Below the pieces are notes generated by a model. That model saw nothing but the letters and a program-made list of their open reading frames with translations. It ran no database searches and was not told the origin of the DNA. A DNA stretch of 64,000 bases, from NCBI RefSeq assembly GCF_000258175.1, contig NZ_JH636049.1:148982-212981 (forward strand), in the 5' to 3' direction. A program made the position numbers and the translations under genes. The stretch comes from Saccharomonospora xinjiangensis XJ-54. Its GTDB lineage: Bacteria; Actinomycetota; Actinomycetes; Mycobacteriales; Pseudonocardiaceae. Shown piece after piece: positions 56,752 to 64,000 of this stretch; positions within the stretch are counted from its first letter, which is position 1; each line of letters starts with the position of its first letter.

Positions 56752-56797
56752 AGGGGATTCTAGGGGTTGAGTATAGGGGCGTTAGGATTACTAATGT
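56752..56797 (+). promoter_or_regulatory. Promoter with three AGGGG direct repeats upstream of the 2,3-dehydratase
   Basis: AGGGG at 56752, 56762 and 56775 (gaps of 5 and 8 nt), then TAATGT at 56792-56797 exactly 12 nt after the third repeat. The layout and orientation relative to the gene are identical to the element at 18764-18809. Between repeats 2 and 3 the two copies read TTGAGTAT and TTCATTGT. The predicted leader to ATG 56951 is about 147 nt. Confidence 0.6.
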
Positions 56798-56950
56798 CTC
56801 GACCAGCGGGATCAAATAAAGAAGTTCCCTCGCCTGCTGAGCCCTTGAAAATCGGAGTGGACTCCGCGTGGACCGACGCATCATGCATTCCACACCTACA
56901 GCTGAACGATAAGAATACTGACGTTTCGATATCGACCTGTCGAGGTGTGC

Positions 56951-58402
56951 ATGACAGCGCAGCAACAACTCATCTTCCAAGATTCGAGCGTACTGCAAGA
57001 TTTCATGCTGTCCGCACTGCTCGACGATAGCCCGCTCACGCCGACGGCTGATTTCGCGGCGTGGTTCGCCTCACGCGCCGACGCTCACCCCTTCCAGGTA
57101 TCTCGCGTGCCGTTCGCCGAACTGACCGGCTGGAGATTCGATCCGACCACCGGTAATCTCGGCCACGAGTCCGGCCGTTTCTTCACCATCGGCGGGCTCG
57201 ACGTCCGTACGGATCGAACCTGGATCTCACACTGGCGGCAGCCGATCATCGTGCAGCCCGAGATCGGCGTGCTCGGTATCCTCGCGAAGAAATTCGACGG
57301 CATCCTGCATTTTCTGATGCAGGCGAAGATGGAGCCGGGCAATGTGAACACGGTGCAGCTCTCGCCGACCGTTCAGGCCACCCGCAGCAACTACATGGGC
57401 GTACACAAGGGCGCCGAGATCCGCTACCTGGAGCACTTCGCCCCTGGCAGGCACAGTCGCGTGCTGGTCGACGCACTGCAGTCCGAACAGGGCGCATGGT
57501 TCCTGCACAAAAGGAACCGCAACATGGTGGTCGAGACCGACGAAGACGTCATGGTCGAGAAGGACTTCTGCTGGCTGACGCTGGGGCAGATCCGTGGTCT
57601 GCTGCGAATCGAGCACCTGGTGAACATGGACGCCAGGACTGTGCTCTCCTGCATCCCGGTGGCTGTTTCGGCAGGCAGCCACTCGGCCCAGGGGAAATCA
57701 GCAGCCTCCGGCGAGTTCCCACTGTCGGTCCTGCGATCCGCCCAGGGTGAAGGCGGGGCACGGCACTCGATCAGTGAGGTGCTGAGCTGGCTGACGGAGC
57801 TCCGAGCCCGCCGAGAGTTGATCGCCGAGCGCATCCCGTTGACGGAGGTGCGGCACGGCGGTTGGCAACGGTCGGCGACAGCGATCAGCCACGAGTCCGG
57901 CCGGTACTTCGAGGTCGTCGCGGTCGACGTCCAGGCAGGCAGCCGGGAGATCGCTTCGTGGCGACAGCCGCTGGTCGCCCCGCGGGAGACCGGCCTGCTG
58001 GCCCTGATCGCCAGGACCGTCGATGGGACCCTGCACATACTGGTCCAGGCCAGGGCCGATGCGGGTTCGCTCAACGGTGCGGAGATCGCGCCCACTGTGC
58101 ATTGTCAACCCGCCAACTATCGGGACGTCCCGCCGGAGCACCGCCCGCACTTCCTGGACTACGTCGAGGAGGCCGAGCCCCATACGATCCGCTACGACGT
58201 GATGCAGTCGGAGGAGGGCGGCCGGTTCCTGCACGCGGTCAATCGCTATCTGGTGATTGAGGCGGGCGAGGACTTCCCGTTGGACGTGCCGGAGGAATAC
58301 TGCTGGGTCACGGTGTATCAGCTGACGAGTCTGCTGGCCCACAGCAACTACCTCAACGTCGAGTTGCGCAGCCTGCTGGCGTGCACCCAGAGCATCTGGT
58401 GA
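56951..58402 (+). CDS. NDP-4-keto-6-deoxyhexose 2,3-dehydratase (internally duplicated)
   Basis: 483 aa, the usual size for this family. It removes the C2 hydroxyl as water from NDP-4-keto-6-deoxyglucose, giving the 3,4-diketo-2,6-dideoxy sugar. Two homologous halves are visible. The first has HESGRFF (72-78), SHWRQP (93-98), then MQAKMEPGN and LSPTVQAT. The second has HESGRYF (about 314-320), ASWRQP, then VQARADAGS and IAPTVHCQ. Start ATG 56951 has GAGG five nt upstream; GTG 56945 would add only two residues. It is the first gene after the AGGGG-array promoter, with the epimerase about 100 bp downstream. The product would be handed to the 3-ketoreductase encoded at 22702-21707. Confidence 0.94.
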   Translation: MTAQQQLIFQDSSVLQDFMLSALLDDSPLTPTADFAAWFASRADAHPFQVSRVPFAELTGWRFDPTTGNLGHESGRFFTIGGLDVRTDRTWISHWRQPIIVQPEIGVLGILAKKFDGILHFLMQAKMEPGNVNTVQLSPTVQATRSNYMGVHKGAEIRYLEHFAPGRHSRVLVDALQSEQGAWFLHKRNRNMVVETDEDVMVEKDFCWLTLGQIRGLLRIEHLVNMDARTVLSCIPVAVSAGSHSAQGKSAASGEFPLSVLRSAQGEGGARHSISEVLSWLTELRARRELIAERIPLTEVRHGGWQRSATAISHESGRYFEVVAVDVQAGSREIASWRQPLVAPRETGLLALIARTVDGTLHILVQARADAGSLNGAEIAPTVHCQPANYRDVPPEHRPHFLDYVEEAEPHTIRYDVMQSEEGGRFLHAVNRYLVIEAGEDFPLDVPEEYCWVTVYQLTSLLAHSNYLNVELRSLLACTQSIW

Positions 58403-58502
58403 GTCCGCCGTCGGCCGCAGCGGGTCGCCGTCCCAGCTCCTGGCCAGGGTCGCCAATCCGCCCGATGGAGCCCAGTACACCTCTATTTCAGACAGGATGA
58501 TC

Positions 58503-59108
58503 ATGAAGATTTCTCCAACGCAGATTCCCGGCGCTTTTCAGATCACCCCGGAGAAGCTTTATGACAACCGAGGGTACTTCTACGAGGCCGTGCGCACGGA
58601 GATCCTGAGCGAGGCCGTCGGAGCGCCGTTCTCGGTGGCACAGGTGAATTTCTCGGTCTCGGCGAAGAACACGCTTCGCGGCATTCACGGAACCACCCTT
58701 CCGCCCGGTCAGGCAAAACTCGTCAGTTGTGTGCGTGGCGCGGTGTTGGACATCGCCGTCGATCTGCGGGTCGGATCGCCGACGTTCGGCCATCATGCCG
58801 TCACTTATCAGGATGCGGATTCTGGAGTGGCCGTCTATCTGGCGGAAGGACTCGGCCACGGATTTCTGGCACTGACCGACGACACCTGCATGAACTATCT
58901 GTGTTCCGAGGTGTACGTACCCGGAACCATGATCGATGTGGATGCACTGGACCCCGCACTGGCGCTGCCCTGGAATCTCACCGAACCGCCGATCAGATCG
59001 GCCAAGGACGCCGCCGCCCCCACCCTCGCGGAGGCCGAGGCACGCGGTCTGCTGCCCCGTTACGAGGACTGTATCGCACTGTATTCACCGGTTTCCGAGC
59101 CACGATGA
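58503..59108 (+). CDS. dTDP-4-keto-6-deoxyhexose 3,5- or 5-epimerase (RmlC-like cupin)
   Basis: 201 aa single cupin. It shows LRGIHG with the general-base His62, GQAKLVSCVRG with Lys72, DIAVDLRVGSPTFG, GHGFLAL and a Tyr pair in NYLCSEVYVPG (132, 138) that would include the general acid. The C-terminal IDVDALDPALALPW is typical of the deoxysugar-cluster branch, which includes 5-epimerases acting after dideoxygenation, rather than only rhamnose RmlC. It implies an L-configured sugar. Start ATG 58503 has CAGG six nt upstream; ATG 58497 sits directly against that motif and is less likely. It follows the dehydratase by 100 bp with no promoter seen between them, so the two are probably cotranscribed. 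Confidence 0.9.
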   Translation: MKISPTQIPGAFQITPEKLYDNRGYFYEAVRTEILSEAVGAPFSVAQVNFSVSAKNTLRGIHGTTLPPGQAKLVSCVRGAVLDIAVDLRVGSPTFGHHAVTYQDADSGVAVYLAEGLGHGFLALTDDTCMNYLCSEVYVPGTMIDVDALDPALALPWNLTEPPIRSAKDAAAPTLAEAEARGLLPRYEDCIALYSPVSEPR

Positions 59109-60470
59109 CGACCCCGATGTCGTCATACGACCTGTGCTCAGCCGACCGGAGGGCCACCGAGCACACCGGAAATCGACTGCGAACACAGCCGGTGGAGCTC
59201 GGCAACCAACCGGTGTTCACCACAGCATGAACTCGTTCCCGGGAGCCCGGATCTGGCCGGGAGTGTGGGGGCCACGCCGCATCGGCGGGCCGGCCTGCGA
59301 CCCGGAGAGCACCGATCAACCACCCAACGCATAGTTGGCTCCAAATCCTGTGCCGCAGTGCCGGGATACATGAGGCTGTTCGTGAGATGCCGAGGCAGCC
59401 TTCACGAAGGACAGTCGAACCGCGTGCCGTCACGGTTGTGGTGAGGTCCCTCTGCGCCACCGGCGTTCCCTCCGTGCTCGCCAGCGGACCGGCGATCTCA
59501 GCGGCCTTCCTGGCGCGCCTTCGCCCTTTTCATGGTGCCGGTCAACGCAGTGAGCATCGACAGCCGCTCGGTATAAGACCTTCACGAGCCACCAGCCAAC
59601 ACCGCGATGCCCGAACCGGGTGTCGAGCACGGGCATCTCCCCCTCCCCCGAACATCAGAGCCCCCGACCCGGGTTATCGACCGCCGCCGAAGCCAGCACA
59701 CGGACACCACGCCGGCCGTTGCGGATTCAGCCCTGCCTCGGCCGACAGGCCCGGCTGCACAACGCGCACCTCGCTGATGTCCAGATAGCTCCCCGACAAC
59801 CGTTCGCTGGGGCGAGAGAACCTGCACCTGACAACAGATACGGGGTCAAGGTCGTTGCACAACAGGCCACTGAGGTGACCGCCGCCCGAACATCCCAGGC
59901 GGGCACGGCGACCTCACACACGGTGCCTGTTCACTGACTGAAAGTCTGCGTTTCCTCTATGGGACGCCGGGAACCTCTCGAGTGCCAGCGCCCGTTGATC
60001 TAGGTGAACGGAAGCCGAGGCACTCGGAGGAGTTATGCGAGGGAGGACGACCAAGCCACGTCGACGCCCCCACAGACACGCTGAAGATCTGGTGCCCACT
60101 GTGATCACTGGCTGTCTGATCACTGGGATCGCATCGCTCAGAGGGACGCCGTCGATGGCTGGGTGTGCTGATGTGACGACGGGAGCCGGTTGGCGCCGCG
60201 GCACTCGCCGCTTGGGTGGCACCGTCCGCGCCCCATCGGCGCGCATGCTGCTCGACACCTGCTCCTGCGCTGTCGAAGGACCTTCGTTTGTGAACCAGGC
60301 AGAGGCGCTCAGCTATCCACTGCACGCAGCCTCCGAGCCACCGCTCACTTCCTAGGTTTGCACCGGTGCAAAGGTGCGCACTTCCGAACGAAAAGCACGG
60401 AAGCCGTCACCGCATCACCATGCCCACCGATCGTGAAAACCGAAACGACGGGCTTGCCAAGCGAGGTCCT
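59109..60470. other. 1.36-kb region without a supported gene
   Basis: Reading frames on both strands are short, overlapping and unlike known proteins, and none has a convincing ribosome site. The only clear element is the 16-bp palindrome at 60357-60372. The region may hold decayed genes at the edge of the cluster; I cannot recognise any. Confidence 0.6.
60357..60372. promoter_or_regulatory. Perfect 16-bp palindrome, candidate operator of the ArsR-type gene
   Basis: TTTGCACCGGTGCAAA, with a second 8-bp palindrome GTGCGCAC at 60374-60381. It lies about 100 bp before the ArsR-type start, a usual place for an autoregulatory site of a dimeric winged-helix repressor. Confidence 0.45.
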
Positions 60471-61433
60471 ATGCTGAAGATACATTTCACCGAGAGCGAT
60501 ATCTCTAATATCACCATTATCGACTCCGCTGCGATCGAATGGGAGATCCTTGGCAGCCTTTACCGAATAAGACGTCCTGAGGGAGAGCATTTCTACGGCC
60601 CGTGGAGGAACTCAACGCGCACAGTGCTATCAGATGCAGGTCGAATGCTCATGTCGGCAGTACCCACCTATGGTTACTGCCCGGACTTCTTGACACCCGA
60701 GAATTCGGCGGCGACACCCGATGAATTGATCGACCAGCTACTCGACACCGACACGGACCAGGTTGCCAGCGACGTTCACGAATTGTCCACGAACGTCACA
60801 CTTGCCCCCTGGCTGCGCCAACTCGGCGACGGCGATCAGCGCTCGATGCGCAAGCTTGGAGATGCCTTTTCTGCGTACTTCAACCGCCATATCGAGCCCG
60901 AGTGGCGCACCGTCAATCGCGTCATCAGCTCAGAGATTTCCCGACTCCATCGGATCCGCGACGAAGGAAACATTCATTTTCTCCTCTCTTCCCTGCATCC
61001 CGAATTACAGTGGCGGAATCCTGTTCTCAATGTGCGATTCCCCGTGGACCAAGAGGTCGAATTGAACGGGCGGGGGCTGACGCTGATCCCCTCGTACTTC
61101 ATCTATGGAATGCCCACCGCGTACAGGGACGCGGCTCGGCGACCGGTACTGGTGTATTCAGTGCGACACAGGTCGGAACTGGTGAATCACACCGAGCCGG
61201 GTGCAGCCTTATCGGCCCTGCTGGGCGCCAGCAGGGCGCGTGTACTGCTGACGTTGATGACGGGAAGGTACAACACCAGCGAACTCGCAGGGAAGGCCGG
61301 CATCTCCCTCTCTTCGGCGAGCGAGCACATCACCGTGCTCAGGGAAACCGGCCTCGCGTCGAGTAGCCGAATCGGCCGCTCTCGCTACCACGAGATCACT
61401 CCTCTCGGAACGAATCTCATCAGAGCGAGCTGA
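60471..61433 (+). CDS. ArsR-family winged-helix transcriptional regulator with a large N-terminal domain
   Basis: 320 aa from ATG 60471 (MLKIHFTESDISNITI), with GAGG four nt upstream; in-frame ATGs at 60366 and 60420 lack ribosome sites. The C-terminal 80 residues form a winged helix of ArsR type: helix-turn-helix around YNTSELAGKAGISLSSASEH, then LRETGLASSSRIGRSRYHEI as wing. The N-terminal 230 residues match the domain of unknown function that precedes such a helix in many actinobacterial regulators; no Cys metal-binding pair is seen in it. The low-GC leading codons differ from the PKS genes. It is probably a repressor, but its ligand and targets are unknown. It may belong to the flank rather than to the pathway. 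Confidence 0.85.
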   Translation: MLKIHFTESDISNITIIDSAAIEWEILGSLYRIRRPEGEHFYGPWRNSTRTVLSDAGRMLMSAVPTYGYCPDFLTPENSAATPDELIDQLLDTDTDQVASDVHELSTNVTLAPWLRQLGDGDQRSMRKLGDAFSAYFNRHIEPEWRTVNRVISSEISRLHRIRDEGNIHFLLSSLHPELQWRNPVLNVRFPVDQEVELNGRGLTLIPSYFIYGMPTAYRDAARRPVLVYSVRHRSELVNHTEPGAALSALLGASRARVLLTLMTGRYNTSELAGKAGISLSSASEHITVLRETGLASSSRIGRSRYHEITPLGTNLIRAS

Positions 61434-62346
61434 GGACCCCTAACACAGTGGTCTGTTCGGCTCGCGGCACAGAAGGGCGCCTCGCCGCGTTGGAGGAGCG
61501 CCCACGTACTTTCAGCAGCGGCGGACGGGAGGTGGCAGCCTCGGTGAACTCCAGATGCCGAGGAGGCCGCGCTTTGGCGAGCACAGGGTGAGTTTCCGAC
61601 ACGTGCTGTCACAGTGACCGCCTGGTGGCGTGCCCGATCCCCCGCGCCCCGGCCATCAGCCGGTCGTCAGGAAGGTCACCGGTAGCACCATGGCATGTCC
61701 AGGCCGCTGCGCCCCGGATGAACACGAACACTGCGGATGTGGGCCACGGTCTGGAATCGTCTAGGTGCACTATGTAACATCACCAGCTGCCTGCCCGCCA
61801 CAACGCCTGCTCTGTGGCTTCCGGTACCACCGTGCTGCTCACGCCGATGGTCGCCACCTCGCCGGGATGCCGGCCATGATGCCCCGGGTGCTGACCGGGA
61901 GAGATCCACGTTTCGCGTTGCGGCGAAACGTGGCGCCTGTGCTTGATCGACTGTTGCAGGAGATCCAAGATCAAATCAATCCCCAGCAACGAAGGTCGGT
62001 ATCACTGGGGCCAGCAAGGCGTCTGGGATCTGGGGTGCGCGGGCGGGAGCGGCACGATGCGGAATGCCAAATCGGCAACAGTCAACTCCGTGAGTTTCCA
62101 CGGCATGCGCCCCTGGCGCTACCGGCCCTCGTGCCCCGCATGAGCGAATCCCGGAAGTGTCCTCTCGCACCGTCGGTCGTGGGTGGTCCGTGATCGACGC
62201 ATTCCGCGGGCACCGACAGACCACCTCGCGATGAGGTCCTCACCTGGCGGAACTTCTTCGTTGCCGCAGGTCTGTCCAGTACAGGGAACCTGATGTCGAT
62301 CGGGCGCCACATCTCCACGTGGCCGCCGCTGAGGAAGGCACGGACC
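61434..62346. other. 0.9-kb region without a supported gene
   Basis: No reading frame with a ribosome site or a recognisable motif. It contains the 11-bp inverted repeat at 61906-61933. It may carry the promoter of the LAL gene, but no clear -35/-10 pair is evident. Confidence 0.55.
61906..61933. terminator. Perfect 11-bp inverted repeat, 6-nt loop (terminator or operator)
   Basis: CCACGTTTCGC (61906-61916) pairs fully with GCGAAACGTGG (61923-61933). There is no T run on either side. It lies 470 bp past the ArsR-type stop and 410 bp before the LAL start, so either a transcription stop or a regulatory site is possible. Confidence 0.4.
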
Positions 62347-64000
62347 ATGAGACCGCTGATCGAACGACACGATGCACTGGAGACGCTGAACAGGCTTTTC
62401 ACCGAGGCCACGAAAGGTAAGGGCCAGGTCGCGCTGGTCACCGGCGGTCCCGCGAGCGGGAAGACGGCCTTGATGGACGCCTTCACCGATCAGCTTGCCG
62501 ACTCCGGGGCGCTACTTCTGACCGCCACCGGTTCACGCGCCGAGATGCGTCTGCAGATGGGGGTGATCGACCAACTCTTCCAGAGTGCCGAGCCGAGCGC
62601 AGGGATGCGCGGCCTGGTCACCGTCTCCACGTCGGACACCGACGACGACGCGGCCACACCGGTCGATGTGGGAGTGTCGCACGAGGTCTGCGACACGCTG
62701 CTGGAGATGTCCCGGCACCAGCCGGTAGTGATCGCCGTGGACGACATCCAGTTCGCCGACCAGTCGTCGTTGCAGACGCTGCTGTACGTCCGACGGCGAA
62801 TCCGGTCGACTCGGCTGCTGATGCTGCTGAACGAGTGGGCTCGGCCACTGCCCACGCAGCCGCTGTTCCGTGCCGAGATCACCCGTCAGCCGCATGAGCG
62901 GATCTCGCTGCACACTCTGTCTCGGCACGGGGTCGCCGAGGTTGCCGTCGCCGTCCTCGGCAAGCAGCTGTCCGAACAAGAGGTGGACCATCTCCACACG
63001 GTCAGCGGCGGCAATCCGCTCCTGCTGCACGCTCTCATCGAGGACCACATCGCCGAACCGGATCGTGCGGACTCGACTCCTCGGGTGGGCGCCGCCTTCG
63101 AGCACGAAGTCCTCGCGTGTCTGCACCGCTGGGACTCGAATCTCTTGTCCCTCGCCCACGGCGTCGCGCTGCTGGGGCGGGACTCCTCGCCGGAGTTGAT
63201 CTGCCAGCTTCTCGACATCAGGGCTCAGGCGGCTGCCCAAGGCCTGGAGACCCTGACGATCGCCGGGTTGCTCCACCGGCAGCGATTCCGTCACCCGGTG
63301 GCGCAGCGCGTCGTCCTCGACAGTATTCCCCCGGATCGGCAGTCCGTGCTGCACCTGAGCGCGGCCGAGTTGCTGTACCGCCAGCAGGGCAACGCGATCT
63401 CCGTCGCCGAACACCTGCTAGCCACTCAGGAAGCACTCCCCCCATGGGCAGTGGAGGTCCTCCGCGACGCCGCGGAACAGGTCCTGCTCCGCGACGACCT
63501 GCGTACGGCCATGACGTTCCTGGAACAGGCGCTGCGGTCGTGCGCCGACACCCGAGACCGGACTCTCATCGAGAGCGCCCTGGCACGGGTGAAGTGGCAG
63601 CTCACGCCGTCATCATCGATGCCGCACTTCGCCCAACTGCAACCGGCCCTGCGTGAAGGCACGATCGTCGACAGCGCGGCGGTCGCGCTGGTCAGGTCCC
63701 GACTGTGGCAGGGCAAACACAGTGCGGTCCGGGAGATCCTCGGCACCGACAGCGGCACCGACGTCTTCGCCGACATCCAGGCCAGGGCGGAACTACGCCT
63801 GACCTACGCGTGGGTCTACGGCCCGGAACCACGCAAGGAGGTCCGGCCGGACTCGCTCGACGACGTCTTCGGCAAGCGGGACGAGGACGAGGCCGACGCG
63901 ACCCTGGTCTCCGGAAACCCCTGGGCCCAGGCCATCCGCGCGCTCACGCTCGTCTGGGCTGAGGAGGCTCCCGACGAGGCGGTCGAGCTCGCCGAGTACG
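62347..64000 (+). CDS. LAL-type LuxR-family transcriptional regulator, N-terminal part, truncated by right window edge
   Basis: 551 residues are visible with no stop. It starts MRPLIERHDALETL at ATG 62347 with AGGAAGG eight nt upstream; an in-frame ATG at 62293 is a weaker alternative. Walker A is GGPASGKT (33-40) and Walker B VVIAVDDIQFAD (127-138), followed by the long helical middle region typical of large ATP-binding LuxR regulators (usually 900-1000 aa). The LuxR helix-turn-helix should lie beyond base 64000. Such proteins are common pathway activators in macrolide clusters. It is the best candidate in the window for the factor acting on the AGGGG-array promoters, but that link is inference. 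Confidence 0.88.
   Translation, partial: MRPLIERHDALETLNRLFTEATKGKGQVALVTGGPASGKTALMDAFTDQLADSGALLLTATGSRAEMRLQMGVIDQLFQSAEPSAGMRGLVTVSTSDTDDDAATPVDVGVSHEVCDTLLEMSRHQPVVIAVDDIQFADQSSLQTLLYVRRRIRSTRLLMLLNEWARPLPTQPLFRAEITRQPHERISLHTLSRHGVAEVAVAVLGKQLSEQEVDHLHTVSGGNPLLLHALIEDHIAEPDRADSTPRVGAAFEHEVLACLHRWDSNLLSLAHGVALLGRDSSPELICQLLDIRAQAAAQGLETLTIAGLLHRQRFRHPVAQRVVLDSIPPDRQSVLHLSAAELLYRQQGNAISVAEHLLATQEALPPWAVEVLRDAAEQVLLRDDLRTAMTFLEQALRSCADTRDRTLIESALARVKWQLTPSSSMPHFAQLQPALREGTIVDSAAVALVRSRLWQGKHSAVREILGTDSGTDVFADIQARAELRLTYAWVYGPEPRKEVRPDSLDDVFGKRDEDEADATLVSGNPWAQAIRALTLVWAEEAPDEAVELAEY

Larger units (their letters stand above)
56512..56950. other. Divergent intergenic region between glycosyltransferase and 2,3-dehydratase
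   Basis: 439 bp, noticeably more AT-rich than its surroundings and without a gene. It holds the AGGGG-array promoter (56752-56797) for the plus-strand genes. Toward the glycosyltransferase it holds one related minus-strand element, ATTGTAGGGG (56662-56653). Confidence 0.7.

Noticed and set aside
59387..59788. Plus-strand reading frame after the epimerase
   Set aside because: No ribosome site, no motif, low-complexity Pro/Arg composition.
61765..62193. Reading frame between the two regulators
   Set aside because: No recognisable domain or ribosome site; contains the 11-bp inverted repeat within it.

Overview
The window is part of a modular type I polyketide (macrolide-type) biosynthetic cluster from a high-G+C actinomycete. 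The evidence is a G+C content of roughly 70 percent by eye, very large KS-AT-(DH)-(ER)-KR-ACP genes, GTG starts, deoxysugar genes and an LAL-type LuxR regulator. I cannot name the species or the product from the sequence alone.

Layout. Positions 1-18604 (minus strand) hold two polyketide synthase (PKS) genes. The first to be transcribed, 18604-3781 (PKS-B), carries the loading module plus extension modules 1 and 2. It is interrupted by a one-base insertion at 9595-9598. The second, from 3704 off the left edge (PKS-A), starts another module. Positions 19101-21628 (plus strand) hold a tailoring unit of VOC-family protein, SAM methyltransferase and cytochrome P450, ending at a strong bidirectional terminator (21645-21689). 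Positions 54984-21707 (minus strand) hold two giant PKS genes, PKS-D then PKS-C, each with three modules, followed by a Gfo/Idh-type sugar ketoreductase. Upstream of PKS-D lies a macrolide glycosyltransferase (56511-55114). Positions 56951-59108 (plus strand) encode an NDP-hexose 2,3-dehydratase and a 3,5- (or 5-) epimerase. Positions 60471-64000 hold an ArsR-type regulator and the start of an LAL regulator, separated by long stretches without recognisable genes; this looks like the edge of the cluster.

How the genes work together. PKS-B loads a starter, predicted to be a non-carboxylated acyl unit because the loading AT has Trp in place of the usual Arg. It then adds a methylmalonyl unit (keto reduced; the DH looks dead) and a fully reduced malonyl unit. 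PKS-D should add malonyl/alkene, malonyl/alkene and methylmalonyl/hydroxyl (A-type KR). PKS-C should add methylmalonyl/alkene, methylmalonyl/hydroxyl and malonyl/alkene. PKS-A adds at least one more malonyl unit, and no thioesterase is visible in the window. The P450 and methyltransferase would decorate the aglycone or sugar. The 2,3-dehydratase, 3-ketoreductase and epimerase would make a 2,6-dideoxy L-sugar, attached by the glycosyltransferase. Nucleotidyltransferase, 4,6-dehydratase and 4-ketoreductase genes are not in the window.

Most striking observations: (1) an identical promoter/operator layout, three AGGGG direct repeats with 5- and 8-nt gaps and then TAATGT 12 nt downstream, in front of both the loading-module PKS and the 2,3-dehydratase; (2) about 1.8 kb of apparently perfect repeat shared by PKS-C module 2 and PKS-D module 3, plus a KS block recurring six times in a different codon style, indicating recent gene conversion; (3) an Asp/Asn-Ala tandem repeat inside an AT domain; (4) the frameshift in PKS-B; (5) a vestigial KS-like domain in the loading module.
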